Assembly (NCBI RefSeq): GCF_016613415.1
Contig: NZ_JACWCT010000158.1
Span: 1 to 36,540 of the forward strand
Direction of reading: 5' to 3'
DNA from: Methylobacterium ajmalii
GTDB lineage: Bacteria; Pseudomonadota; Alphaproteobacteria; Rhizobiales; Beijerinckiaceae
Length of the DNA: 36,540 bases
The notes beneath the pieces are model-generated. The model did no database searches, had not been told where the DNA came from, and was given only the letters and a program-made list of their open reading frames with translations. The position numbers and the translations under genes are program-made. This document shows positions 8,534 through 16,723 of the stretch, in pieces; position 1 is the first letter of the stretch, and the number at the start of each line of letters is the position of its first letter.

Positions 8534-8600
8534 AGCCTTGTCCGGCGAAGTGGATTTCGGTTCGTCGACAGCGGACGCGGCCAGAGCGAAGACCCGGCGC
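8531..8600 (+). repeat. Dispersed palindromic intergenic repeat, copy B
   Basis: A degenerate homologue of copy A (101-176, other strand). The shared core is TCCGnCGnAGTGGAT, then CGGTTCGTCGAnAG, followed by a more loosely matching stretch ending GACCC. The outer stem seen in copy A is mostly lost here. The first three bases are the stop codon of the GT61 gene, so the repeat appears to have landed at or supplied the gene's end. Confidence 0.6.
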
Positions 8601-8844
8601 CGTGTCGGGCAGAGTGGACACCCGCTCGTCGAGCGATGGTCCCGCGCGGCCCGCAAAGGGAGTCTTCGGAGCGGTCGGCTCCGCCCGGTCGCCATCGCCG
8701 CCACCGAACCAGGCCGGTGCGCCGCCCACCGACATGGGGCGGCGCGCGCATCGGTACCGAGTTCGCCAACCATGGACGTCCATCGCTGTCGTGGACATCG
8801 TTCCCTCGGGACCAGGTCCATGCCCCATCATCCACGAGGGACTC
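8601..8844. other. Non-coding spacer before the O-fucosyltransferase-like gene
   Basis: Together with repeat copy B this makes a 311-base gap. The frame of the next gene stays open through it from 8602, but that translation is Ser/Arg/Pro-rich without domain character, and a good ribosome binding site lies further downstream. No clear promoter seen. Confidence 0.5.
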
Positions 8845-9855
8845 ATGCCCGACATTCGCTCCCTGATGCTCCGCGCAGAGCGACAGTTGAGACCAGCAGC
8901 TTTCGGATACGACTACAACGACGGAGGATTGAGCAATCAGAAACTGACCCTGCTCGGCCTCGTGCTCGCGGTCGACAAACAAACTGAGCCGCGTAAACGC
9001 AGGATGTTCCTGCCGGACCTCTACAGCAAACATCATGACGAGACGCGGTCGGCGCGCGTCCCATTCGGCGATGTCTTTTTCGAAGACGTTTTTCGCGATT
9101 TTGCCCGACGCTGGAATATCGAGATCGTTGGTCGGCCTCTCTTCTTCGATCAGGAACGGATCGCGCGTGGCGGATGGACCTATTTCGGCGAGGCGTCCTG
9201 CCATCTCGCCGATCTCTGCACCCACCGTCGGGAAACGATATTCGAGGATCTGTCGTCCGACTTCTTCAGGTCGCTGGTTCCCAAGGTAAAATTCGACAGG
9301 TCTTTCATCGAGATTTGCAAAGCGATATATATTGATAGAAATATCAATACAGTTGCACAATTTAGAATTGAAGAGGATTGGCACGTATTTTGTGTAAATC
9401 ACCTATCTCATACCTTGAAAGAGCCGGAAGATATTTATCTAGACCCCGAAGATATTTCCAAGAAAATACAAGCCAGCATCGATATGGGCCAGCCCAGCCT
9501 GTACGTCACCTGCGATGAGCGTTACTTGAGGCAACCAAAAGAAACGATTAGACAAAACGTCAAAATGGCGAGCGGCATCGATATATTTTTCAAATCGGAC
9601 GTGGGGGATCAAGCCAAACTCTCGGCGATGAATCAGCTGAATTCCTCGATCGTCGATTTTGAAATCGCGAAAATGGCGAAAACGTACGTCGGCAATTCGC
9701 GCAGCACATTCTCGAACACCTTGTCGTTCGAACGATACTGCGCCAACTTCAACAAATCCGCTTCGGACTACATCTACAATGCGCCGGGCGGGACTCTGGG
9801 TCGTCGTCGCGATCTCGGTACGCGAGACACCCCGAGCGCCGTCCTCGCAGGATGA
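8845..9855 (+). CDS. O-fucosyltransferase-like protein (putative glycosyltransferase)
   Basis: A 336-residue protein that resembles fucosyltransferases of the NodZ/O-FucT fold. Visible blocks are QKLTLLGLVLAVD (32-44), AQFRIEEDW (171-179, the position of the sugar-nucleotide-binding arginine motif), VTCDE (221-225) and DFEIAKMAKTYVGNSRSTFSN (271-291), the C-terminal donor-binding motif typical of this fold. The donor could be a GDP-sugar; the acceptor is unknown. The ATG at 8845 has GAGGG at 8836-8840, 4 bases upstream; an in-frame ATG at 8602 would add 81 low-complexity residues. The stretch 9300-9480 is markedly AT-rich for this genome. The gene lies between the GT61 gene and a convergent acyltransferase. 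The family assignment rests on motif reading only. Confidence 0.65.
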   Translation: MPDIRSLMLRAERQLRPAAFGYDYNDGGLSNQKLTLLGLVLAVDKQTEPRKRRMFLPDLYSKHHDETRSARVPFGDVFFEDVFRDFARRWNIEIVGRPLFFDQERIARGGWTYFGEASCHLADLCTHRRETIFEDLSSDFFRSLVPKVKFDRSFIEICKAIYIDRNINTVAQFRIEEDWHVFCVNHLSHTLKEPEDIYLDPEDISKKIQASIDMGQPSLYVTCDERYLRQPKETIRQNVKMASGIDIFFKSDVGDQAKLSAMNQLNSSIVDFEIAKMAKTYVGNSRSTFSNTLSFERYCANFNKSASDYIYNAPGGTLGRRRDLGTRDTPSAVLAG

Positions 9856-10072
9856 GCGCGCACCCGGCGAGCCTTGGCTCACCACTGCCGCTGAGTTCGC
9901 TCCGCTCTTGGTGCCCCGCGAAGGGTGACGTGCCGATGTCCGGGCGCCGGCCGGGACGGAATCGAGATCGCTCGCTCGGGCCACCGGGCGCCCACGAAAC
10001 TCCGACGAGGGCGGGACGCCGCCCCCACCGGCCGAAAGCCTTACACGGGAGCCTCGGCTCCACCGCGGATCG

Positions 10073-10669
10073 TCATTGTTCCCACGTGACGCCCTCGCGG
10101 ACCACCCTGGCCGGTGCGCCAATGATGAGGCTGTTGGGAGGGAAGCTCTGCTTCGAGACGAAGGACCCTTTCCCCACGACGCTGTCCCGGCGGATATGGG
10201 CGCCGCCCCACAGCGAGACGCTGCCGGCGCTCCAGACGTGATCCTCCATGATCACGTCGCCGGGCGGGTTCAGGCGCTCACCGGTCGCGACGTCGATGAT
10301 CTTGTGAACGTGCGACGTCGAGAAATTCGTGCCTTCGGCGATCAAGCAATTCTCGCCGATTTCGATTTTCGCACTCTCGTGCATGTGGATGTGGGAATGG
10401 CCGTTGAAACCGGTTCGTGCGCCGATGCGCAGCGAGCCCGGGGCGATCAGCTGAATATTGACTCCGTTCAATACACACTGCTCGCCGATGTAAACGTGAT
10501 TATTTCCATGAATCTTTAAATGAATATGTGCGCAAGCGATCGGATTTCCTATATATATCGTATTTCCGTATCCAAGTATTTCTATCAATCCATTCCCAGT
10601 CTCAAGCATTTGTTCCGATAGGTCGATTTGGTTCTGTCCCGCATGCTCTTCGAAGATTCTTACCGGCAT
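10073..10669 (-). CDS. Left-handed beta-helix acyltransferase (hexapeptide repeat, O-acetyltransferase type)
   Basis: A 198-residue protein made largely of hexapeptide turns (IGNPIA, IGEQCV, IGARTG, IGENCL and similar), the left-handed beta-helix of trimeric acyltransferases. HIHMHES, NFSTSHVHKIID and WSAGSVSLWGGAHI followed by IIGAPARVV match the O-acetyltransferase subgroup that decorates sugars. The His residues in the STSHVH stretch are candidate catalytic bases. The start at 10669 has AAGGA 7 bases upstream on the minus strand. Codon use is less GC-rich than the flanks, as in the two glycosyltransferase genes it faces, so the three probably serve one glycan. Acetyl transfer is the likeliest reaction, but the substrate is unknown. 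Confidence 0.8.
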   Translation of the reverse strand: MPVRIFEEHAGQNQIDLSEQMLETGNGLIEILGYGNTIYIGNPIACAHIHLKIHGNNHVYIGEQCVLNGVNIQLIAPGSLRIGARTGFNGHSHIHMHESAKIEIGENCLIAEGTNFSTSHVHKIIDVATGERLNPPGDVIMEDHVWSAGSVSLWGGAHIRRDSVVGKGSFVSKQSFPPNSLIIGAPARVVREGVTWEQ

Positions 10670-10852
10670 CGAGAGGTCCTTTGATGGGCGCAGGGTTGCG
10701 ATGTAGCGGGTTTCGCACCCGGGTGTCGATGCCGCTCCGGTGACGCCCGGCCCACCCGTCGATCATCCGGTCGTGGGCCATGGCCACAATCCGGAGGGCC
10801 GGCCCAAAAACCCGTTCGGCCCCGGCCCGACCTGGGCTAGATACGGCCCACG

Positions 10853-11590
10853 ATGCTGACCGAGAAAATCGCCCTCCCGGATTCCGGGCGCGCCGCGTCC
10901 TCCGGCCGCCGACTTCCTGCCCGCCTCCTGCGGGGCGCCGTGCGGCTGCGCCGGCTCGGGACCGTCGGACTGGTGCTCTACGCGCTGGCCCTGGGCGCGG
11001 GCTTAGGCCTCGCCACCGCCAACTGGGCGACGCGGGGGCGCTACCCGTTCGGGGGCGTCACGCTCAACGCCTGGACCGCCTGGCCGAAGATCGGCGCGCG
11101 CGACGCCGACCCCTACGTGCGGGCGATCCATGCCCGCACCGGCGAGGTGCCGCTGGCGCTCGGCGAGGGCCTGCTGCTCACCGCGCTCACCGACGATTCC
11201 GGGCGCCGGCTCGATCCGTCCTGCCGCTACCGCATCGCCGGGGCCACCCCGCCGTCCCGGGCCTGGACCCTGACGGTGGAGCGGCGCGGCCGGGCCAGGG
11301 CCGATGCGGCGACGGATGCGGCGAAGACCGAGGGATCGAAGACCGACGGAGCGGGGGACGCGGGAGCGCCACGCACCGGGTTCACCTCCACGGAGGTGCT
11401 GCGCGACCGCGACGGCCGGTTCGCCGTGACCCTGGGCCCGGTCGTGCAGCCCGGCAACTGGCTGCCGATGCCGGCGGGCGAGGGCTCGATCCGGCTGGTC
11501 CTGCGCCTCTACGACACGCCGGTGGCGGCGAGCACCGGCGTGCTCGAACGCGAGGGCGTGCCCTCGATCACCCGGGAGGATTGCCCGTGA
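10853..11590 (+). CDS. DUF1214 domain-containing protein
   Basis: A 245-residue membrane-anchored protein. A basic N-terminus precedes one transmembrane helix (about residues 38-58), followed by a DUF1214 domain: ANWATRGRYPFGGVTLNAW, then PYVRAIHARTGEVPLALGEG, and a C-terminal VVQPGNWLPMPAGEGSIRLVLRLYD. The function of the domain is not established. A low-complexity insert (about residues 145-172, rich in Ala, Asp, Thr, Lys and Gly, with short repeats such as GATGCGGCGA at the DNA level) interrupts the domain, which is unusual. The next gene, a DUF1254 protein, starts inside its stop codon (GTGA overlap). In many bacteria DUF1254 and DUF1214 are fused in one protein, so the two products probably work together. 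Confidence 0.85.
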   Translation: MLTEKIALPDSGRAASSGRRLPARLLRGAVRLRRLGTVGLVLYALALGAGLGLATANWATRGRYPFGGVTLNAWTAWPKIGARDADPYVRAIHARTGEVPLALGEGLLLTALTDDSGRRLDPSCRYRIAGATPPSRAWTLTVERRGRARADAATDAAKTEGSKTDGAGDAGAPRTGFTSTEVLRDRDGRFAVTLGPVVQPGNWLPMPAGEGSIRLVLRLYDTPVAASTGVLEREGVPSITREDCP

Positions 11591-12174
11591 CGCCGCTCGG
11601 CCGCTTCATCCTCGCCACCCTGTGCGGCCTCGTGCTGGCAGGGCTCGTCCACGTCGCGGCGGTGCTGGCGATCCCCTACCTCGCCACCGGGGACGCGCTG
11701 AGCCAGGCCCGCGCCACGCTCGCCAACGACACTTCGGTGCTGGTCCACGCCGTCGAGACCGGCGGCAAGGCCGAGGGCGCGCCGGCGGCGGGCTGGCTGC
11801 CGCGGCAGGACCCGGCAGTGGCGGTCGGCGTCTGCGCCTACGACCTCGACGACGGACCGGTGCGGATCACCGCCGAGACCGGCCCGCTCCTCGAGACGAT
11901 CGCGCTGCACGGCCGCAACGGCGCCTATTACGCCATCACCGACCAGGCGGCCCTGCGCGGCACCGTCGAGCTGGTGATCATGACCAAGCGCCAGTACGAC
12001 GAGGCGCTGGCGAGCGCCGACGAGGACGAGCGCAACCGCGACATGCGGATCGTCGCCCCGAGCCGGGAGGGCTTCGTCAGCATCCGGGTGCTGGCCGCCC
12101 TGCCGAGCCAGCAGGCGCTCGCCAACGAAGCCGCCCGCTCGGTGTCCTGCACCATCGACGGGCCGGACGAGTAG
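11587..12174 (+). CDS. DUF1254 domain-containing protein
   Basis: A 195-residue protein with one N-terminal membrane helix (about residues 5-30, TLCGLVLAGLVHVAAVLAIPYL) and a periplasmic domain of the DUF1254 type, which in longer homologues sits ahead of DUF1214. The GTG start at 11587 shares bases with the TGA of the DUF1214 gene (4-base overlap), a sign of translational coupling and of joint function. The reaction or partner is unknown. Its 3' end faces a lipoprotein gene, with a strong hairpin between them. Confidence 0.82.
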   Translation: MTPLGRFILATLCGLVLAGLVHVAAVLAIPYLATGDALSQARATLANDTSVLVHAVETGGKAEGAPAAGWLPRQDPAVAVGVCAYDLDDGPVRITAETGPLLETIALHGRNGAYYAITDQAALRGTVELVIMTKRQYDEALASADEDERNRDMRIVAPSREGFVSIRVLAALPSQQALANEAARSVSCTIDGPDE

Positions 12175-12194
12175 GCCGCAGGCCTCGTTGTCCT

Positions 12195-12218
12195 CGGGCA
12201 TCGACACGTCGATGCCCG
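12195..12218. terminator. Bidirectional hairpin terminator between convergent genes
   Basis: Perfect 11-base arms CGGGCATCGAC (12195-12205) and GTCGATGCCCG (12208-12218) with a 2-base gap. It lies between the ends of the DUF1254 gene (12174) and the lipoprotein gene (12271), so it can serve both. No T-tract. Confidence 0.6.
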
Positions 12219-12270
12219 TTCGGGCTGGTCCTGGCGCCGTCGCACGCATCCGTTCGAAGGCGCGGCGGAC

Positions 12271-13050
12271 CTATCCCTTGCGCACCAGCACCGCAGGGCC
12301 GGGCTCCGGCGGGACGAGGCCGCAGCGCGCCTCGGCATCCGGCGGCAGCAGCGGGTCGAGGAGGCTGCGGCGCGAGTCGAGGAACGCCAGGGCGCGCTCG
12401 CCGGCCACCGCCTCCTCCTCGGGGGCTGCGACCAGCAGGTGCTCGAGGGCGTAGCGGTAGGACGCCGCCCGGGCGCCCGTCTCCAGCCGCACCCATGCGA
12501 TGAGGCAGCGGTTCTCGGCCACCCGCATCGCGGCGCTGCGCACGTCGCGGTCGTCGAGGGTGGTGATGAAGGGCAGGCTCTGGAGCCGCGTCAGGTCCGC
12601 CCGCACCACCCGGGACGCGGTCTCGGCGAAGGCCGGCACGAGGCGGCCGTCCGCCACCATGTCGTCCGAAAGGCGCCGGTAGCGCGATATCGCCGAGCGG
12701 TACGGTCCGGCGGTGATCGCCTCGTAATAGGCGGCGGGGTCCGACAGGCGCCAGCCGACCGGCAGCACCCGGGCACGGGTGAGGTTGTCGAGGGCGGCTT
12801 CGAACAGGCTGCGCTCGCGCGCCGGCATCAGGAAGCGCCAGGCCCGGTCGCGCAGCGCCCGCTCGTCCTCCGTGAAGGGAAACAGCGAGGCCGCCTCGCC
12901 CCGCTCGCGCGCGGCGAGCGTGCCGGCGGCGTCGATCAGGCTGTTCCAGGCGGTGGGCGCCGGGCGGCCGAAATCGCCCTGCTGGACGCAAGACGCCACC
13001 AGGGGGGCGGCGAGCAGCACGCCGCCGACGACGAGACCGCGCGCGGACAT
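12271..13050 (-). CDS. Putative lipoprotein of unknown function
   Basis: A 259-residue protein from the ATG at 13050. This start gives a classic lipoprotein signal: a short basic N-terminus (MSARG), a hydrophobic core and the lipobox LVASC with Cys21 as the lipidated residue. In-frame ATGs at 13095 and 13176 would put up to 42 extra residues before the signal. The mature part is mostly helical and Arg/Ala/Leu-rich, with no family I recognise. It should sit on the outer leaflet of the inner membrane or inner face of the outer membrane. A small gene on the same strand lies 61 bases upstream and may be co-transcribed. Confidence 0.75.
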   Translation of the reverse strand: MSARGLVVGGVLLAAPLVASCVQQGDFGRPAPTAWNSLIDAAGTLAARERGEAASLFPFTEDERALRDRAWRFLMPARERSLFEAALDNLTRARVLPVGWRLSDPAAYYEAITAGPYRSAISRYRRLSDDMVADGRLVPAFAETASRVVRADLTRLQSLPFITTLDDRDVRSAAMRVAENRCLIAWVRLETGARAASYRYALEHLLVAAPEEEAVAGERALAFLDSRRSLLDPLLPPDAEARCGLVPPEPGPAVLVRKG

Positions 13051-13111
13051 CGCCCGGGAAGCAATGGCCCGGAGAACCGTGACATGGGGAGCCATGACCC
13101 GGAGCCTCGGC

Positions 13112-13354
13112 TCAGCGCGTGCAGCGCCGCTCGGGGGCGGGCAGATCGGTCTCGGCGGGATCGGGCAGCCTCTCATAGCGCACTCCCGTGAACAGCAGAA
13201 TCGTGCCGCGGACCGGGTCCGCCGCAGGGTGATCGACCGGGCCGGACGCGGCCTCGCCCGCGCCGCCCGCCCGGGTCGTGCCGCCCGCCCGGCGCGGGCC
13301 GCCGGCCCGGAACGGGATGATGTCCGCTGAGGGACGTCGCTGGTGGCCGATCAT
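13112..13354 (-). CDS. Small hypothetical protein (80 residues)
   Basis: An 80-residue protein from the ATG at 13354, which has a GGGAGAG Shine-Dalgarno stretch 6 bases upstream on the minus strand. The N-terminus includes RRPSADIIPFRAGGPRR, the middle is Gly/Ala-rich and probably disordered, and the C-terminal 30 residues (GTILLFTGVRYERLP, ending in PERRCTR) have a folded look. I do not recognise a family. It lies just upstream of the lipoprotein gene on the same strand. The frame stays open upstream to 13528, but that part has no ribosome binding site and no protein-like composition. In the overlapping region the plus strand has no better candidate. Confidence 0.6.
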   Translation of the reverse strand: MIGHQRRPSADIIPFRAGGPRRAGGTTRAGGAGEAASGPVDHPAADPVRGTILLFTGVRYERLPDPAETDLPAPERRCTR

Positions 13355-13639
13355 GCGCGCTCTCCCGCCTCTCCACGTCCCTCCGGGACCGCCGCCCGTC
13401 GCGGCTTCACGGATCGACCAAAGCACGGGCATGGTTAACGGACTGTTTCCGAGCCGCCGTTCCCGAGGGGCCGCCGGGACTTCGGCGTAAACCATCGGTG
13501 AGCGGAGATGCGCGAACCGGGCCGTCATCCCCGTTGTCCCCAGGCCCCGGGCCGACCCGTGCCCGCAGCCTTAAGCGTCGCTTTACGCGCGGCCTCGCAT
13601 TCTCGGGATCGCTTTCATGTCCTGCGTAACCGATCGCCC

Positions 13640-14758
13640 ATGGCCCGCTCCGCCGCCGACGCTCCGCCGGACCTGTCCGGCCTCCTCGATCTCGCACGAG
13701 ACCGGCGTCTCGACATGAAACCCGTGCTGCTGCGGGTGCAGACGGACCTCTTCCGGGCCGCACCGGTGCGGGACGTCGCGACGATCCGGGCCTTCGAGGC
13801 CCTGGCCTGCGGGCTGATCCCGACGGTGGACGCCGCCACCGCCGAGATCGTCGCCCAGAAGCTCGCGCCGCTCCCCGACACGCCCCAGAGCGTACTGGCG
13901 CTGCTCGCCGCGCAAGGCGGCGGCGCCCGCGACGCGGTGCTGGCCGGGAGCCCGGTGCTCACGACCGCCCTGCTCGAGGCCGCCGGCAGCGGCCCGGGCC
14001 TCGACGCGGTGTTGGCCCGCCGGCCCGACCTCGGCCGGGCCCTGGTCGAGGACCTGAGCCTGCGCGGCGACCCGGAGGTCGACCTCTCGCTCGCCGGCAA
14101 CCCGGGGGCGCCGCTCGCCGGGCCGGCCCTGGAGCGGCTGGTGGAGCGGGCGCGCCGGCGGCCCGATCTCGCAGCCCTGCTGCTCACCCGAGACGACCTG
14201 CCGGCGGTCGACCTCGCCCCGCTCTACCTCCAGGCCGAGCCGGAGCGCCGCACGGCGATCCGCGAGGGCGTCGCCGCCCGCGCCGCCCTGCGGCCGCAGG
14301 GCCGGGCAGGGATGCGCGCCGCTGGCGCGGCGCTCACCGCCTTCGCGGGCCGGGGCGAGCCGGAGAGGTTCGAGGCGGCGCTCGGCGAGGCGCTCGGCAT
14401 GCCGGGGGCGTGCTTCCGCGCCACCGAGCCGGAGCGGCGCGACCTCCTGGCGCTCGCCCTGCGGGCCGCCGACCTCGCCGAGGAGGAGGCGGTGTTCATC
14501 TTCCTGCGCCTCGATCCCTCGATCGCCCGCTCGGTCGACGCGGTGTTCGGCCTGACCCGACTGTTTCGCTCGATGGACGCCGCCACGGCGCGCGACCTCG
14601 TCGCCTCGATCCTCGGCGGCGAGCCGACCGCGCGCAGCGCCACGCCCGACCAGCACCGCCCGGCCCACGGCCCGGCCTCGCCGCGCCTGCGCCCGGCGGC
14701 GACCGCCGCCCCGGCCCTGCGCCCCGCCCTGCCGGAGCGCACTCGCAAGACCCGGTGA
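13640..14758 (+). CDS. DUF2336 domain-containing protein
   Basis: A 372-residue alpha-helical protein of the DUF2336 family, common in Alphaproteobacteria and of unknown function. The N-terminus (DLSGLLDLARDR, then MKPVLLRVQTDLF) and repeated helical segments (LLAAQG, VLAGSPVLTTALLEAA, HEAT-like) fit. The C-terminal 45 residues are Pro/Ala/Arg-rich and probably disordered. No membrane segment or signal peptide is visible. The ATG at 13640 begins the domain. The open frame continues upstream to 13508 without protein character, and no strong ribosome binding site is seen for either. The gene is divergent from the small gene at 13112-13354 and stands 135 bases before the aceF-type gene. Confidence 0.82.
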   Translation: MARSAADAPPDLSGLLDLARDRRLDMKPVLLRVQTDLFRAAPVRDVATIRAFEALACGLIPTVDAATAEIVAQKLAPLPDTPQSVLALLAAQGGGARDAVLAGSPVLTTALLEAAGSGPGLDAVLARRPDLGRALVEDLSLRGDPEVDLSLAGNPGAPLAGPALERLVERARRRPDLAALLLTRDDLPAVDLAPLYLQAEPERRTAIREGVAARAALRPQGRAGMRAAGAALTAFAGRGEPERFEAALGEALGMPGACFRATEPERRDLLALALRAADLAEEEAVFIFLRLDPSIARSVDAVFGLTRLFRSMDAATARDLVASILGGEPTARSATPDQHRPAHGPASPRLRPAATAAPALRPALPERTRKTR

Positions 14759-14893
14759 GCCGGGCTCGGCGTGCGGAGCGCGGCGGTTTCACCTCGGCCG
14801 CGAAATGGTCTAGGCACGGCATCCGGAATGCCGTGCCGCCCGTGACGGGCGAAGCCGCGGCGACAGAACGAGAAACCGTCGCGGAGGACGTTC

Positions 14894-16210
14894 GTGAGTG
14901 CCAGCCTGCCGGTCGCGCTGCCCGACATCGGTGACTTCAAGGACGTCCCGGTGGTCGAGATCCTGGTCAAGCCCGGGGACCGGATCGCCGTCGACGACCT
15001 CCTGATCAGCATCGAATCCGACAAGGCCACCATGGAGGTGCCCTCGCCGGTGGCGGGCATCGTGTCCGAGATCCTGGTCGCGCCCGGCACCCGGGTGTCG
15101 CAGGGCACGCCGATCCTGATGGTCGACACCTCCGGCGAGGCGGGAGCGCCCGCCCCCGCCGCATTGTCCCCTGCCCCGCAGGCTCCCACCCCGCAGCCCC
15201 CCGCCCCGCGGCCCCCCGCCCCCGCCGAGGCCCCGGCAGCCCCGGCGGCCGGTAGTACGCCCGCATCCCCCGTCCCGTCCGAGGCCCACGCCACCCCGTC
15301 GGTGCGTGCCTATGCCCGCGAGCTCGGCGTCGAGCTGGCCGGCATCGCCGGCTCAGGGCCCCAGGGGCGCATCCTGCGCGAGGACGTGCTGGCCTTCGTG
15401 CGCGGCCAGATGGCCGCCCCGGCTCCTACAGCCCCGGCGCCCACCGCCGCCCCGGCCGCGCCCGCATCCGGGATCGGCGCCGGCCTGCCGCCCTGGCCGC
15501 AGGTCGACCACGGCAAGTTCGGCCCGGTGCGGCGCGAGTCCCTGTCGCGCATCCAGCAGATCTCCGGCCAGGCACTGACCCGCAACTGGCTGACGATCCC
15601 GCACGTCACCAATTTCGACCACGCCGACGTCACCGAGACCGAGGCGCTGCGCCGCGAGCTGAACGGGGCCGCCCGCCCCGGCAGCCACAAGGTCACCATG
15701 GTGGCGATCCTGATCAAGGCGGCCGCCGCGGCGCTGCGGGCCCATCCGAGCTTCAACGCGGCGCTCGACGGCGACGGCCTGATCCTGAAGGACACCGTCC
15801 ATGTCGGCTTCGCGGTCGACACGCCGCGGGGCCTCCTGGTGCCGGTGGTGCGCGACTGCGACCGCAAGGGCCTCGTCGAGATCGCCCAGGAGATGGGGGA
15901 ACTCGCCGAGCAGGCCCGGTCCGGCACGCTGCCGCCCGCCGCGATGCAGGGCGGCGGCTTCTCGGTCTCCTCGCTCGGCGGCATCGGCGGCGACGGCTTC
16001 ACCCCGATCATCAACGCGCCCGAGGTGGCGATCCTCGGCGCGGCGCGCTCGCGGATCGAGCCGGTCTGGGACGGCAGCACCTTCCAGCCCCGCCTGATCC
16101 TCCCCTTGAGCCTGTCCTGGGACCACCGGGCGGTGGACGGCGCGGCGGCGGCCCGCTTCCTGTCGCACCTCGCCGCGGTGCTCGCCGACCTGCGCCGGGG
16201 CGCCCTGTGA
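14894..16210 (+). CDS. aceF: Dihydrolipoamide acetyltransferase, pyruvate dehydrogenase E2 (aceF type)
   Basis: E2 moves the acetyl group from the E1-bound intermediate through its lipoyl arm to CoA. The 438-residue protein has one lipoyl domain (residues 3-77, lipoylated Lys44 in ESDKATMEV), a Pro/Ala-rich linker, a peripheral-subunit-binding domain (about 135-172, SVRAYARELGVELAGIAGSG), a second linker, and the catalytic domain with SRIQQISGQALTRNWLTIPH and the active site DHRAVDG (His411, Asp415). The type is the E. coli/Neisseria AceF kind used with a homodimeric E1. GTG at 14894 follows GGAGGA with ideal spacing. No E1 or E3 gene is adjacent, which is unusual, and a GNAT gene overlaps the stop. 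The substrate could be another 2-oxo acid, though the motifs favour pyruvate. Confidence 0.88.
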   Translation: MSASLPVALPDIGDFKDVPVVEILVKPGDRIAVDDLLISIESDKATMEVPSPVAGIVSEILVAPGTRVSQGTPILMVDTSGEAGAPAPAALSPAPQAPTPQPPAPRPPAPAEAPAAPAAGSTPASPVPSEAHATPSVRAYARELGVELAGIAGSGPQGRILREDVLAFVRGQMAAPAPTAPAPTAAPAAPASGIGAGLPPWPQVDHGKFGPVRRESLSRIQQISGQALTRNWLTIPHVTNFDHADVTETEALRRELNGAARPGSHKVTMVAILIKAAAAALRAHPSFNAALDGDGLILKDTVHVGFAVDTPRGLLVPVVRDCDRKGLVEIAQEMGELAEQARSGTLPPAAMQGGGFSVSSLGGIGGDGFTPIINAPEVAILGAARSRIEPVWDGSTFQPRLILPLSLSWDHRAVDGAAAARFLSHLAAVLADLRRGAL

Positions 16211-16671
16211 TCCGGGCGGCCGTCGAGGCCGACCATCCGGCCCTGGCGCGGCTCTTCGAGGAGATGCAGGCCTACTACGCCGTGCCCTGCCCGCCCCGCG
16301 GGGAGATCGAGGCGTCGCTCGCCGGACGCCCGGCCGGCACCGAGATCCTGGTGGCGGAGGAGAGCGGGGCCCTCGCCGGCTTCGCGGCCTTCTCGGCGAT
16401 CTATCCAGGCCCGGGCCTCGCCGGCGGCCTCTTCCTGAAGGAGCTGTTCGTCGGCGCCCGCTACCGCGGCAGCGGCCACGGCCGCGCCCTGGTGCGGGCG
16501 GTGGCCGCGCAAGCGGTGGCGCGCGGGTTGAAGCGCGTCGACTGGACGGCGGATGCCGGGCAGCCGGCGCTGCTCGCGTTCTACGAGGGGCTCGGGGCGG
16601 CGCCGAAACCCGACAAGGTGTTCTTCCGGCTGGACGGGGAGGCGTTGTCGCGGCTCGGCGGGCAGGGGTGA
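16207..16671 (+). CDS. GNAT family N-acetyltransferase
   Basis: A 154-residue single-domain GNAT enzyme that uses acetyl-CoA. The acetyl-CoA pyrophosphate-binding loop is RYRGSGHGRALV, preceded by the beta-strand FLKELFVGA. DWTADAGQPALLAFYEGLGA is the usual C-terminal part. The GTG start at 16207 overlaps the TGA of the aceF-type gene (GTGA), so the two are probably translationally coupled. The acceptor could be a small amine or a protein; it is unknown. The same frame remains open for 19 codons past the TGA stop to a second TGA at 16729-16731, which I read as chance. Confidence 0.88.
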   Translation: MIRAAVEADHPALARLFEEMQAYYAVPCPPRGEIEASLAGRPAGTEILVAEESGALAGFAAFSAIYPGPGLAGGLFLKELFVGARYRGSGHGRALVRAVAAQAVARGLKRVDWTADAGQPALLAFYEGLGAAPKPDKVFFRLDGEALSRLGGQG

Positions 16672-16723
16672 TACGAGCTGCGCCGCTTGCGCGGGATCGG
16701 CGAGCCGGTGCCGGTCCACAAGT

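Noticed and set aside
8602..8844. 81-residue N-terminal extension of the O-fucosyltransferase-like protein
   Set aside because: Low-complexity sequence without SD; the ATG at 8845 has a good one.
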